Below the pieces are notes generated by a model. It saw only the letters and a list, made by a program, of their open reading frames with translations. It searched no databases and was not told the DNA's origin. A DNA stretch of 64,000 nucleotides from Ahaetulla prasina (taxonomy: Eukaryota; Chordata; Lepidosauria; Squamata; Colubridae): positions 74,060,051 to 74,124,050 of the forward strand of contig NC_080546.1 of the NCBI RefSeq assembly GCF_028640845.1, written 5' to 3'. Each line of letters opens with the position of its first letter. Positions within the stretch are counted from its first letter, which is position 1. The translations under genes were made by a program, and so were the position numbers. Positions 10,936-21,339 of this stretch are shown here, in pieces.

Positions 10936-11628
10936 TAAGCAACCCTACAGAATTGTGAACTAGAAGATAGCAGACATTCTCTCTCTTCAAAAGGAGAGCG
11001 AGTGGGGATATTTTGAAGACTACAAATTAGTTCATGTCTCATTAATACATAAGAAGATTCAAAAGCAGATTATAAAAAGGATTGATCTTTAAGTACTGTA
11101 CTTTGAAAGCAATTACAGAAGACATTGTGGAGTTGGCAAGAACAAATATTTCTAAACCATCTTTCCTTTTATTATTTTATTTTTAGTCACATAACTTTTT
11201 AATGACTTGTAGAAATGCTGCAGACATATTTTTACTTCAGCAGAACATTTTATAAAATTTTCCACCACATCCTGGTTAGCAGGCTAATTAAGTGTGGGCT
11301 GGATAGTCCATTAAGTAGACACACAGCTTGCTGAAAAAGCCACGTTTAAAGAATGCTCACCAACGGATCCCCATCTAGTGAGTAGATAACAAAAATTAAT
11401 GCAGTAGCTTAAAAAAATAAATTCAAAACAATGTTTGAATTTGGAGCTATCAGAAGTAACAGAAGGAAAATTAATTATTTTCATAAGTACCCCTGCTCAG
11501 ATTAGACGACTTTTTCCCCACAGCTTTAATTGACAGAAAGATATCATAGAAGCACCGCCTGCTTTTATTTCTGACCAGAGGAAGAAATAATTATGATTAA
11601 CTTGACTGACCATGTTCTGGCATCTGTG
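10936..11628. other. Unique sequence, nothing recognised
   Basis: No repeat ends or domain-bearing ORFs seen. Confidence 0.4.
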
Positions 11629-12190
11629 TGTTGTGACCCAGGCCCAAGTAGGTAGCAGTAAACTTAGTCCATGGAAAAACAAACATTATTCGAACAGCTG
11701 GGAATTACTTCATTCCCAGCGTCGTTCAATTCAAAGTAAAACAAATGTTTCCCACCACAAATTCCTCCATTATTTCACAAACCTTAGTCCAATTAAGCAA
11801 ACTGCCAAAGGCCATTCCTGGCAAACATCCAGAAGTCACAGAAACAAAGACGTATACGAAGCAGAAGACGAAGCAGGAGATGCAGCTACAATGTTGTTTT
11901 CCAGCAAAGCTGAAACGTCCGTGCTGGTCTGTTTTAAGCCTTATGGGAGGGGCCAATCATCTCTTGGCCCTACTCCTGAGTTGTCCTCTCTGGTTGAGCT
12001 GCTCTTGCCTTCTGGCAGCTCTTCTCATGCTTGTATTAGGAAGAGGCTCCTCCTGTTGTTCTGCCTCACTACTGTCAGTCTCTGGAGGCTCTGGAGTCCA
12101 TACCTCACTTCCCAATGGCTGTGGCCTCACCACAGCCTCATCGCTGTACACTCCGTTGCCAGCTCCACAGGCTGCTGACGGACCACAACA
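11629..12190 (-). mobile_element. Solo LTR (562 bp, 5-bp TSD)
   Basis: The plus strand begins TGTTGTGACCCAGG and ends GGACCACAACA, giving the TG...CA ends of an LTR. The direct 5-bp repeat CTGTG flanks it at 11624-11628 and 12191-12195. The minus orientation is preferred because its E/Q-coding GAGG-rich segment matches the layout of the plus-oriented LTR at 22746. No internal gag/pol sequence is present, so the provirus or retrotransposon was reduced by LTR-LTR recombination. ERV versus Gypsy cannot be decided here. Open frames inside are incidental. Confidence 0.75.
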
Positions 12191-12918
12191 CTGTGTTTTC
12201 AAAATGTGTGCTTCTTAGTTGCTGTCATGTTTTCGTTATGTGTTTCCAAAATTTAAATCTTGCTGCTTGTTTTAATCACTTATATTTAAAAGTGATATAA
12301 ATCCGAATAAGGGGCAGAAGCTGATGCATAATTGATCGGAGTTTGGTTTCTGTTTGCAGCGTCCCAGAAATTTTGTTCAAGCAATATTGTGCTAATCTAA
12401 AAGTTACTTAGAAATTTATAGCATTAACCCCTGGGGAACATTGAAAATTATGTTCAAGACTAAACATTTTCTGCTAAGCTAGCTGCTAGCTAATAATGCC
12501 TGCCTTCAATGTGAGTTCAGCCATTTGACTTTTGCAAATTTGTATAGCTCAGATTTCCTTCTTGATTCCCCAGTTCCCCATCCTTTCCTCTGTGGCAGTT
12601 TTAACCTCTTGATTTCTCAAGTATGTATCTGCCTTTCAAAGTAGCTGTTTCAGACTTGAAGACCAGGATTACATCATTGGTGTCTTTCCCTTTCCCTTTC
12701 CTATCTGTATTTTAGGCCATAATCTCTCTTTAGTACTGTGTCTTTTCCCTTTAGGTGGACATGGTTGTCTTCATCAGCAATGGCCCCAATCTTTTTTGTA
12801 GCAACTACGTCTTGTGAAACCATGGTTTTTGTGAACCTTCCCCCATTTTTTAAAAACCCTGAACATGAATTCTGATATGTAAATCATACCTCAGTGTGAA
12901 ACATAAATAAAATAAGAC
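12191..12918. other. Unique sequence, nothing recognised
   Basis: No repeat or coding signal was recognised between the LTR and the next hAT element. Confidence 0.4.
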
Positions 12919-13463
12919 CAGGGGTGGGCTCCTGGGGGTTTGGCAGGGTTTGGGCAATTCTCTAGCCAAGGATTGCCAGGGTTCAACGAACCCCCAAATT
13001 CCATCCCTGGATGGCCATGCCCACCCCTCCCCTCCCAGGAGTCTCCATACAGCCTGTTCCTCATTCCAGGGAAGTGCAGAGGCTGCGGAGATTCCCGAAA
13101 TCCAGAAATAAGCCTGTTTCCGGCCTCTGAAGGGCCTCTGGCCCCTGGGAGAAGCTGTTTTCACCCTCCCAGAGCTTGAGGAAAGCCTCCAGACCTGGGG
13201 AGGGTGAAAAATGGGCCTCCCGGTAGTTCCTGAAGTCTGGAAATGGGCCTGTTTCTGGACTCTGGAGGGCCTCCGGGCTCCAGGGGAAGCAGTTTTTGCC
13301 CTCCCGGAGCTTCAAGGAAAGCCTCTGGAGCCTGGGGAGGGCAAAAATGTCCCCCCACCCCCTGCCGTGGTGCAGGTGACTGACTAGGCCAGACATATCA
13401 TGGCCATGCCCACTAGCAATGGGGCAGCAAACCCATTGCTAAAGGATCTGAAGCCCACCCCTG
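12919..13463. mobile_element. hAT-type element, family W, 545 bp GC-rich form
   Basis: Ends CAGGGGTGGGCTCCTGG and TGAAGCCCACCCCTG are flanked by AATAAGAC (12911-12918) and AATAGGAT (13464-13471), 6 of 8 matching. The interior is GC-rich with two tandem copies of a roughly 115-bp unit (CCCTCCCRGAGCTT...GAAAGCCTC). The element at 43793 is the same subfamily. No transposase. Confidence 0.75.
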
Positions 13464-13505
13464 AATAGGATCCTTCACATTATTAGATTTAAAAAAGCAA
13501 TTATA

Positions 13506-14160
13506 AGGCAGTATTATTTATTTATTATTTATTTTATTAGATTTTTATACCGCCCTTCTCCTGAAGGACTCAGGGCGGTGTACAGCCGAAATAAAATACA
13601 GAGTATATACAATTAAAAGAAATTAAAAGAAACTATTAATAAATGGCCGATAATTTAAAAAATTTACAAATATTTAAAATCCCTAAAACCCCAATTTAAA
13701 ATCAACTATTTATGCCAGTCCTGCTTGAGTGAATAAGTATGTTTTTAGTTCACGACGAAAGGTCCGAAGATCAGGCACTTGACGTAAGCCAGGAGGGAGT
13801 TCGTTCCAGAGCGTCGGTGCTCCCACAGAGAAGGCCCTACCCCTGGGGGCCGCCAGCCGACATTGTTTGGCGGACGGCACCCTGAGAAGGCCCTCTCTGT
13901 GAGAGCGTACAGGTCGATGGGAGGCATACGGTAACAGCAGGCAGTCTCGTAAGTACCCGGGTCCTAAGCCATGGAGCGCTTTAAAGGTGGTAACCAGGAT
14001 CTTGAAGCGCACCCGAAAGACCACAGGAAGCCAGTGCAAACTACGGAGCAGTGGTGTTACGTGGGAGCCACGAGCGGCTCCCATTACCACTTGCGCAACT
14101 GCATTCTGGACTAACTGCAGCCTCCGGGTGCACCTCAAAGGCAGCCCCATGTAGAGAGTA
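13506..14160 (-). mobile_element. 5'-truncated L2 LINE 3' end
   Basis: On the minus strand this encodes the C-terminal part of L2 ORF2 downstream of the reverse transcriptase: RRLQLVQNAVAQV, LHWLPVVFRVRFKI, FKALHGLGPGYL, AFSVGAPTLWNELPPGLR, ending QAGLA-stop at about 13711. It is followed by the L2 3' hairpin (CCGCCCTGAGTCC...GAAGGGCGG) and an AAATA tail. The open frame is uninterrupted over about 145 codons but lacks the endonuclease and polymerase, so it is a dead copy. It breaks off at the MGLP codons near 14150. Confidence 0.88.
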
Positions 14161-14614
14161 AAAATTAACACAAAAAAAACTATTTTATTCCAAGACATAT
14201 CAGCAGACAAATAGAGTGCTAGTCTATTATAGTATCCCAATCTTATTTTATCTTTAATACAAACATTAAAAGTATTTATTATCATAGCAATATTTTATAA
14301 TCTTTACCATCTCTACAGTCTTGATGAAATTCTTTAGAATTCCAATGTATAAACTGAAATTTTGGGAAAGAAAACTTGAAAAATCCAGATAACAATAACC
14401 TTCCCTAGTAATAATCCCCTTGGATATCCCCATTGGGAAATACCAATCTATAGCACTATATGACTTTGCTGTTCACTAATATTTCTTCCTTTTATAACAA
14501 CCTTTATAATATAATTTAATAAGATTAGAATGTGGTTAAGGAAACAGTACTATGTAAGCATATTTCATTCTATTCACATATGGAACTTGTTTTACTTTAT
14601 TCCTTATCATATAT
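14161..14614. other. Unique AT-rich sequence, nothing recognised
   Basis: No feature seen. Confidence 0.4.
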
Positions 14615-14681
14615 CAGGTGGCTGAGGAACTCTGGGAGTTGAAGTCCACAAGTCTTAAAGGGACCAAGGTTGGAGACCCTG
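14615..14681. mobile_element. 67-bp half-element of hAT family Z
   Basis: Only one arm of the palindromic family remains: CAGGTGGCTGAGGAACTC... to GGTTGGAGACCCTG. It is nonetheless bordered by perfect 8-bp direct repeats TCATATAT (14607-14614 and 14682-14689). A minimal CAGG/CCTG terminal pair survives. Either this very short derivative transposed as such, or a full copy lost one arm cleanly up to its last few bases. Confidence 0.8.
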
Positions 14682-14689
14682 TCATATAT

Positions 14690-15234
14690 GGTTTAGCAGA
14701 TGAGCAAACATAGTAAAACTATATTTGTACAACTGAACTTTGTCGTCTAATTTTCTTATCCTATGAAAGAGGGAACACTTGTTTTTTACATGCTTGTGCT
14801 TGAGTTCATTTTTGGGAAAGATGCTGTGACTTAGGACAACTAAGAATGGTCTAATATTAGTTTTTAAGTTTAATCAATGAATCTAAAATTCTTCCTTTTC
14901 AGTTCTTCCTTACTACTGTGTTTTACGAACCACGCCCTTTCAATTTTACCAGGGTACTGCAATGCCCAAGAGCCATCATCGAAGTAGTGATTTCACACAA
15001 CAAGCCAAGATATGTGATGAATTGGATTTCTTAGAATGATATGTAAAGGCTAACTGACTAGATGCTTGGCAGTTGTATTGTTATTGGGGATTAGTATGGG
15101 TGACAGCAAAATGAGAATAATAAGTCTTCCAACTCAGAACTTTTTGTGCCACTCTTGGTAGCAACCAGGACCTCCAGTAAAACAGGATGAAAACTTCATG
15201 GCTGCCCAGACTTAGAATAGAATACAATTGAGAC
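14690..15234. other. Unique sequence, nothing recognised
   Basis: No feature seen. Confidence 0.4.
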
Positions 15235-15499
15235 CAGTGGTGGAATTCAATTTTTTTTACTACCGGTTCTGTGGGCGTGGCTTGGTGGGCATGGTGTGGT
15301 GTGGCTTGGTGGGTGTGGCAGGGGAAGGATACTACAAAATCTTAATGCGACCCCACTCCAGGGAAAGGATATTGCAAAATCTCCATTCCTATCCCACTCT
15401 GGGGCCAGCCAGACATGTATTTCCCGGTTCTCTAAACTACTCAAAATTTCCACTAGTGGTTCTCCAGAACCTGTCAGAACCTGCTGAATAGCACCCCTG
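15235..15499. mobile_element. hAT-type element, family W, 265 bp
   Basis: Ends are CAGTGGTGGAATTC and GCTGAATAGCACCCCTG. The TSD is perfect: ATTGAGAC at 15227-15234 and 15500-15507. The interior is the 6815/61529 type in opposite orientation, with TACTACCGGTTCTGTGGGCG, GGCATGGTGTGG and GGAGAACC on the other strand. Confidence 0.9.
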
Positions 15500-15507
15500 A
15501 TTGAGAC

Positions 15508-16441
15508 CCATTTCTTGCTAAATACATAAAATATTGTCCTGTAAAAAAATCAAAAACAGCAACCAGAACTTAGATGAATCTGATCCATCTTCTTACTTTA
15601 TACCCTTATAATTTCCAGTAATATTTCCAGTAAAAATACATTTTATTTCTTAGGATCTCAAAGCCAGTTCACATTGTTGATGCATGCTTTACAAATCTAT
15701 GCCTTCCGTTTTTGAAGGCAATTTGTATTTGCAACAGCCTTCTGCGCAATCACTGAATTCAGGAAAGTGATCTATTTCTGTGATTACTTTTAGAATAGCA
15801 AGTGATAGAATGATTTTTTAAAAAAAGAATTAAGATTTTCAGAAATGCAGATTGGTAACAAAAATTACAGAATATTACACACTGCTTCAGTTCCCAAATA
15901 TGTTAATGTGGCCTTAATATCTTTAGCCACAGCGTATATAATCTCGCTTTTAAAATTACATGTATTAGATTAAGTCTTGTACTATGCAATATAATCAGTT
16001 ACTATCAGATGTATTTTACTGTTATGAACAAGAACTTTGGCTCGATAATTTAAGAGCTTCCCAAAAAAGAAGCATAAGAATTCATTTATATTTTCTCTGA
16101 GAAGTCAGATAAGGAGAAAATTCAGATGGAAGCTCCCCTCCCCAGGGAACTCACTTTGCTCATCAAGCATTTAGTTCATACATTGCTAAATTAAAAAAAG
16201 CAACGTTACCAAGTTATTACATATTCTTTTTCTGCCTTTTCTGCAATTATCTAATAAGGGATGTAACAATGAATTTAACTTTCTTTCTTTAATGATAATA
16301 ATTGGTATAAATATTTATTTTCAAGTGCAATGCCAAAAGAAATACAGAGGAAAAGGAAATACTTTTGAATATTTAATTATGGAGCAAGAAAAAAAGGTGC
16401 ATTTTCAAGTTGTATTTAAACTAATCACTGTTCTTCTAAGG
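15508..16441. other. Unique AT-rich sequence, nothing recognised
   Basis: No feature seen; open frames are short and featureless. Confidence 0.4.
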
Positions 16442-16572
16442 CAGGGGTGTAAAACTTGTGGTATCACGGTGGTGTCACATGACGTATCGGAATTTTTTTC
16501 CCTTTGCTAAATCGGGCGGGGGCGGAGCCAGCATGTGAAATCATGCTGCAGGCTGCGAGTTTGACACCCCTG
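16442..16572. mobile_element. hAT MITE, family Y (GGTGTCAAACT), 131 bp
   Basis: Left end CAGGGGTGTAAAACTTG, right end GAGTTTGACACCCCTG. The perfect 8-bp TSD TTCTAAGG lies at 16434-16441 and 16573-16580. Internal motifs GTCACATGACGTATC and a GGCGGGGGCGG block recur in the copies at 19390 and 48481. Non-coding. Confidence 0.9.
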
Positions 16573-16580
16573 TTCTAAGG

Positions 16581-17028
16581 CATTAATATGGTGCATTGTA
16601 TTCATACTAGACAGGTTTCATATCTTAAGGCAGTTTACATAAAATGAATGTTGGCTTTCTAAGTTAGCCTCAAATCTACTTGTCCAGCATCATTTTGAAC
16701 ATCTTGAAGGAAGTGTGCTCACTAGCTTTCTGTCAGCCTCCGCATGCTGTATTGATCATTTTATTACTTAGTTAACTGTTTTATTGCTTAGTTAATTGGG
16801 AATTGGGTAATGTTCCTTTAAGACTGCTCCGGCAGCCATAAGGGGAGGGGAGGAGGTTAAGTCTAAAATGAAACTCATGGATTCAAATTCCAAGAGCGGG
16901 CAGACATTAACAAATTCTGCATACCAGACCGAATGAAAACCATCGGAAGAAGAACACCACGTGAGACCTGAGGAGATATGGATTGGACAAGCTGTTTGAC
17001 CTTTGGAGGGAGGAGGGATGTATGAGGG
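16581..17028. other. Unique sequence, nothing recognised
   Basis: No feature seen. Confidence 0.4.
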
Positions 17029-17165
17029 CAGTGGTGGGATTCAAATAATTTAACAACCGGTTCTCTGCCCTAATTATTTCTTCCAACAACCAGTTCACCA
17101 AACTGCTGAGAAAGTTAACAACCGGTTCTCCTGAAGTGATGCGAACTGGCTGAATCCCACCACTG
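17029..17165. mobile_element. hAT-type MITE, family W, 137-bp core form
   Basis: Ends CAGTGGTGGGATTCAAAT and TGAATCCCACCACTG, perfect TSD TATGAGGG (17021-17028, 17166-17173). It holds two ACAACCGGTTCTC blocks and a TAATTATTTCTTCCAACAA spacer. It matches in length and content the copy at 59683 (opposite orientation) and the outer part of 54836, so 137 bp appears to be a genuine master form. Confidence 0.92.
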
Positions 17166-17173
17166 TATGAGGG

Positions 17174-17690
17174 ATATGCATCTATATGACACTCCTACTA
17201 TTCAGAACTTGCTTTACTTTCGTTGCTATCAGTTCATGCTCAGTAAAAGATACCTTTCTCTAAAAATCATGGAATTGGGGTTTTTCTTTCTTGAGTTGTG
17301 AAAGAAGGCACGCTTGACACTTTCTCAGTAATTCATTCCATATTCGTGATTAAAACTAGGCATTCCACTGTAGCATTCTAGGCATTCCTAGAAAGCTTTT
17401 TCTCCATATTTAGTTGAAGTTTATCTTTCTGAAAATGAAGAAATATATGCAGTTGGAATGATATTACTTTCTGTGTGTCATGTCCTCAGATATTTTTAAA
17501 AATAATTTCATATGTCGTTAAATTTTCTTTTTTCAAAGTTATATATAGCCATTTATAACCAATTACCTTAGTGTGTCTTCATCTGACTCTGTCTAGTGAT
17601 CATCCTGGTTGCCCTTCTCTTGAAATAATGTGTTATCTAAAATTAAGTATGCAACTAACTAAGAGACTAAATTTCAGGCTAGAAACTTGA
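17174..17690. other. Unique sequence, nothing recognised
   Basis: No feature seen upstream of the Rex1 fragment. Confidence 0.4.
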
Positions 17691-18285
17691 TGACCATTCT
17701 ACAGAGGAATTATTGAGTCTGTCATTTGCACCTTTATAACTGTCTGGTTTGGTTCTGCAACCCAACAAGAAAAACACAGACTTCAGAGGATAATTAGAAC
17801 TGCAGAAAAAATAATTGCTACCAACTTGCCTTCCATTGAGGACCTGTATACTGCACGAATCAAGAAGAGGGCCGTGAAAATATTTGCAGATCCCTCGCAT
17901 CCTGGACATAAACTGTTTCAACTCCTACCCTCAAAACGACGCTATAGAGCACTGCACACCAGAACAACTAGACACAAGAACAGTTTTTTCCCGAAGGCCA
18001 TCACTCTGCTAAACAAATAATTCCCTCAACACTGTCAGACTATTTACTGAATCTGCACTACTATTAATCGTTTCATAGTTCCCATCACCAATCTCTTTCC
18101 ACTTATGACTGTATGACTATAACTTGTTGCTGGCAATCCTTATGATTTATATTGATATATTGACCATCAATTGTGTTGTAAATGTTGTACCTTGATGAAC
18201 GTATCTTTTCTTTTATGTACACTGAGAGCATATGCACCAAGACAAATTCCTTGTGTGTCCAATCACACTTGGCCAATAAAAAATT
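17691..18285 (+). mobile_element. Rex1-like LINE 3' end
   Basis: The translated C-terminus of a Rex1/Babar-type reverse transcriptase is visible: GIIESVICTFITVW, HRLQRIIRTAEKII, NLPSIEDLY, then DPSHPGHKLFQLLPS, RYRALHTRTTRHKNSFFP and a stop at about 18018. A roughly 265-bp 3' UTR ends in TTGGCCAATAAAAA and runs directly into an ATTCT array. 5' truncated near 17697, with no catalytic domain. Related copies lie at 35505 (minus) and 58992/60168 (minus). Confidence 0.8.
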
Positions 18286-18323
18286 CTATTCTATTCTATT
18301 CTATTCTATTCTATTCTATTCTA
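18286..18323 (+). repeat. (ATTCT)n array at Rex1 3' terminus
   Basis: Seven or so ATTCT units follow the Rex1-like 3' end with no gap. The same junction occurs, inverted, at 35505-35545 and 58992-59084, so the array grew from the LINE tail. Confidence 0.9.
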
Positions 18324-18452
18324 CCATGATGCGTTGTCCTGCCTTGGATGCAAAGCCAACTGGATGCCCTTGGGTCAGTCTCTCTTTTTCTTTCAGCTTC
18401 AGGAAATAGACAACGGCAAACCACTTCTGAAATCTTACCAAGAAAGCTGCAG

Positions 18453-18639
18453 CAGTGGTGGTATTCAGCCAGTTTGGACCAATTAAGGCGAACCAGTAGT
18501 GGTGACCCGCCCTGGCACTGTGCTGTCCTACAGTATTTAGCCAGATTTTCTAAGCTGTCTGCATCTGTGCACGATGCGTGCGGTTTAGATTTTCAGTGTG
18601 CTGCAAACCAGTGGTAAAATTATGTGAAACCCATCCCTG
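18453..18639. mobile_element. hAT-type element, family W, 187 bp
   Basis: Ends CAGTGGTGGTATTCAGCC and GTGAAACCCATCCCTG. The TSD AGCTGCAG is perfect (18445-18452, 18640-18647) and lies inside a SINE, so the pre-insertion sequence can be read across the gap. Non-coding interior. Confidence 0.88.
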
Positions 18640-18661
18640 AGCTGCAGGGATTTGTCTAGGC

Positions 18662-18766
18662 CAGGGGTCTGCAAACTTCTTGACTCTTTTAAGACTTGCG
18701 GACTTCAACTCCCAGAGTTCCTCAGAAGTTCACAAGTCTTAAAAGAGCCAAGTTTGCAGACCCCTG
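18662..18766. mobile_element. Palindromic hAT MITE, family Z, 105 bp
   Basis: Ends CAGGGGTCTGCAAAC and GTTTGCAGACCCCTG, long inverted arms (GACTCTTTTAAGACTTG / CAAGTCTTAAAAGAGCC). Perfect TSD GTCTAGGC at 18654-18661 and 18767-18774. Inserted in the same SINE as the 18453 element, only 22 bp away. Confidence 0.92.
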
Positions 18767-18830
18767 GTCTAGGCAGTAATCAGAAGTCAACACTAACTCA
18801 AAGTCATAGATACCACCCAAAAAACCCCAA

Positions 18831-19072
18831 CAAGCTGAGTAATCAAACTGGGATATATGTGTCTGCAAATAGATACCTATTCCAAATCTCAGCAAATAGA
18901 AATTTAATCTATATTTTGCATTTGTTCCCATATTTCATTTTGTGATTTTGAGCAGTTTTCACATCACATAACGGAGAGAACATTCAGCCTAGTATCTATC
19001 AGAATATAATCTGATATATAATTGATATAATCAAGTGAAGACAAGCTACAAATGAGATGATGTTAAGTTTAT
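18831..19072. other. Unique sequence, nothing recognised
   Basis: AT-rich, no repeat ends seen. Confidence 0.35.
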
Positions 19073-19315
19073 GAGCCGTGGTGGCACAGTGGTTAGAGTG
19101 CAGTACTGCAGGCTACTTCTGCTAACTGCTGGCTGCCTGTAATTTGGCAGTTCAAATCTCACCAGGCTCAAGGTTGACTCGGTCTTCCATCCTTCCGAGG
19201 TCAGTAAAATGAGGACCCAAATTGTTGGGGCAATATGCTGATTCTGTAAACCGCTTAGAGAGGGCTGTAAAGCACTGTAAAGTGATATATAAGTCTAAGT
19301 GCTATTGCTATTGCT
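19073..19315 (+). repeat. tRNA-derived SINE, family A
   Basis: Full-length copy: GAGCCGTGGTGGCACAGTGG head, B-box GCAGTTCAAATC, body CAAGGTTGACTCGG and GGGGCAATATGCTGA, then CCGCTTAGAGAGGG, ending in TATTGC units. A clear TSD was not found. Confidence 0.85.
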
Positions 19316-19389
19316 AATGTTATTATAAAGCTTGTTCTTAACAATCATATCATTGTTTTTCAAGCTGCCTATCAAATACTCATTAATAT

Positions 19390-19494
19390 CAGAGGTGTCA
19401 AACTTGCATTGTTATGGCAACGTCATGTGATGTATCAGAATCCCCCCCCCCTTTGTGTGCATCTAGCCCGCGGGCCGCAAGTTTGAAAGCCCTG
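19390..19494. mobile_element. hAT MITE, family Y, about 105 bp
   Basis: Left end CAGAGGTGTCAAACTTG, right end GCAAGTTTGAAAGCCCTG, with the family's GTCATGTGATGTATC and CCCGCGGGCCGC interior. The flanking octamers (ATTAATAT and GTCTAGAT) do not match well, so the TSD has decayed or the ends are slightly misplaced. Confidence 0.65.
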
Positions 19495-19776
19495 GTCTAG
19501 ATTCTTCTCCACTACTAAGACTAGAATAATTGTTCTATAGTTCTGTAGTTTCCTGGGTTTTGTTTTCCCTTTATGAAGAAAATTATTTGTTCTCCTCCAG
19601 TATGTCTCCCAGTATAGCTCTCCCTATGAACACATTTAAGAACAAGACTATAACAAATAACAGAATTTAGCTTGATAGGGAATATTCAGTAGATTAGGCC
19701 ACTAGGCCACTAGTCACTCCTTCCAAAACAAATATGTAAACAAAGCAAAAACATTAATATATACCTACATGCATCT

Positions 19777-20130
19777 TAAGGGACGTGCTGGCTCAGTGGC
19801 TAAGATGCTCAGCTTATTGAATGAAAGGTTGGCAGTTCAGCAGTTCGAATCCGTAGAACCGCATAACGGGGTCAGCTCCCATTACTTGTCCCAGCTTCTG
19901 CCAACCTAGCAGTTCGAAAGCAGATAAAAAATGCAAGTAGAAAAATAGGGACCACCTTCAGTGGGAAGGTAACAGCGTTCCGTGCGCCTTTGGTGTTTAG
20001 TCATGCTGGCCACATGACCACAGAGACCTCTTCGGACAGCGCTGGCTCTTTGGCTTTGAAACAGAGATGAGCATCCCCCCCCTAGAGTCAGGAACGACTA
20101 GCACATATGTGCGAGGGGAACCTTTACCTT
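19777..20130 (+). repeat. tRNA-derived SINE, family B, full length
   Basis: Head GGCTCAGTGGCTAAGATGCT, B-box GCAGTTCGAATCC, body GTCCCAGCTTCTGCCAACC and AATAGGGACCACC, tail CACATATGTGCGAGGGGAACC then CTTTACCTT. Direct repeats TACATGCATCT at 19766-19776 and 20131-20141 give an 11-bp TSD, typical of LINE-assisted retrotransposition. Confidence 0.9.
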
Positions 20131-20141
20131 TACATGCATCT

Positions 20142-20725
20142 AACACACATAACTCTCACTAAAACAGAATTGTAGATAATATTATAGTCTTAATAATATT
20201 AAAATAGCGCAGAGTTCTGCCTAGGCAGAGAAAGTTCATGTCAGAAGAGGAAGAGAAGAAGACAGGCCATCTGTACTGAAAAGAAATGTAGAATGCCTGG
20301 TTTTCGGTTCTCTGATGTTAGCAACGAGTAAGGTCAGTGCTAAAAAAGCAGAAGTGTTTCTATGGTAGCATGTCTTGATATATTGTCAAATGAAAATGTG
20401 GTAATTATGTATGTAGTTTTTCTCAAGGTCAGTTGTGTTTTTCAGCTTTTTTATATAAGATAACATGAACGTTATTGGTCTCAGTGATTCCACGTTGCAG
20501 AGCATCTAGTGAAACCTGGCTTATTGAGGCCACAGGAAGCCTGGGGAAAATGCTGTGCACTCAATGAAGCCTTAATTCTTCTAAAATATTCGGAGGTTTG
20601 TTCCTGAAAAGGGAAGCAAAAAGGATAATGGAATCTGAAGCAATTTCCCTACGAAAAAAAAAAGGACAAATAAGGAACTGATATTATAGAAGTAGAAATA
20701 TTATTTGCATTGCGAATATTATATT
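20142..20725. other. Unique sequence, nothing recognised
   Basis: No feature seen before the CR1 fragment. Confidence 0.4.
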
Positions 20726-21298
20726 GCAGTGTTCCAATATTTGAGGGGCTGCCACAAAGAAGAGGAGGTCGACCTATTTTCCGAAGCACCAGAAGGCAAG
20801 ACAAAAACAACGGATGGAAACTAAGCCAGGAGGGAAGCAACACAGAACTAAGGAGAAACTTCTTAACAGTGAGAACAATTAACTGGTGGGACAGCTTGCC
20901 TTCAGAAGTTGTGGATGTTCCATCATTGCAGGTTTTTGAGACTGGACTGCATTCATCTAAAATGGTATAGGGCTGTGATGGCGAACCTATGGCAGGCATG
21001 CCACAGGTAGCACACAGAGCCATATTGGTGGGCATACAAGCATTGCTCTAGTTCATGTACACTGGCTAGCTAATTTTCGGGCCTTTGTGGACCACCGGAA
21101 GTCAGTCATGCATGTATGCATGGAGGGCAGGGGGCATTGAATTATGGGTGTGGGCATGTGTGCACGTGACCCCCCCATGCTCCCCCAGATTTTGGCATGC
21201 AACAGCAAAAAGATTCTCCATCACTGGTATAGGGTCTCCTGCTTGAGCAGACGGTTGGACTAGAAGACCTCCAAGGTCCCTTCCAACTCTGTTTTTCT
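20726..21298 (+). mobile_element. CR1 LINE 3' end, interrupted by a hAT element
   Basis: Translates as the CR1 ORF2 C-terminus: FEGLPQRRGG, IFRSTRRQDKNNGWKL, ELRRNFLTVRTINWW, then SLPSEVVDVPSL and SKMV-stop. The CR1 3' terminus (GAGCAGACGGTTGGACTAGAAGACCTCCAAGGTCCCTTCCAACTCTG) resumes at about 21235 after the 20973-21226 insertion. Severely 5' truncated and non-functional. Confidence 0.85.
20973..21226. mobile_element. hAT element, family X (TGATGGCGAACC), 254 bp
   Basis: Left end CTGTGATGGCGAACCTATGG, right end TTCTCCATCACTG. Perfect TSD GTATAGGG at 20965-20972 and 21227-21234. The TSD covers the stop codon of the CR1 ORF2 remnant. Related copies lie at 34297 and 38613/42114. Interior non-coding. 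Confidence 0.9.
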
Positions 21299-21339
21299 AT
21301 GTTCTATATAAATTAAATGAAAAGAATAAACAAAGCACC

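Larger units (their letters stand above)
18330..18830 (+). repeat. tRNA-derived SINE family C, fragment split by two hAT MITEs
   Basis: Segments CCTTGGGTCAGTCTCTC, CGGCAAACCACTTCTGAAA, CCAAGAAAGCTGCAG, then (after the insertions) GGGATTTGTCTAGGC and AGTAATCAGAAGTCAACACT. Together they reconstruct the 3' two thirds of the SINE also present at 55894-56880. It is interrupted at 18453-18639 (family W) and 18662-18766 (family Z). Family C has a GTGTAGTGGTTAAG head elsewhere. Confidence 0.65.
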
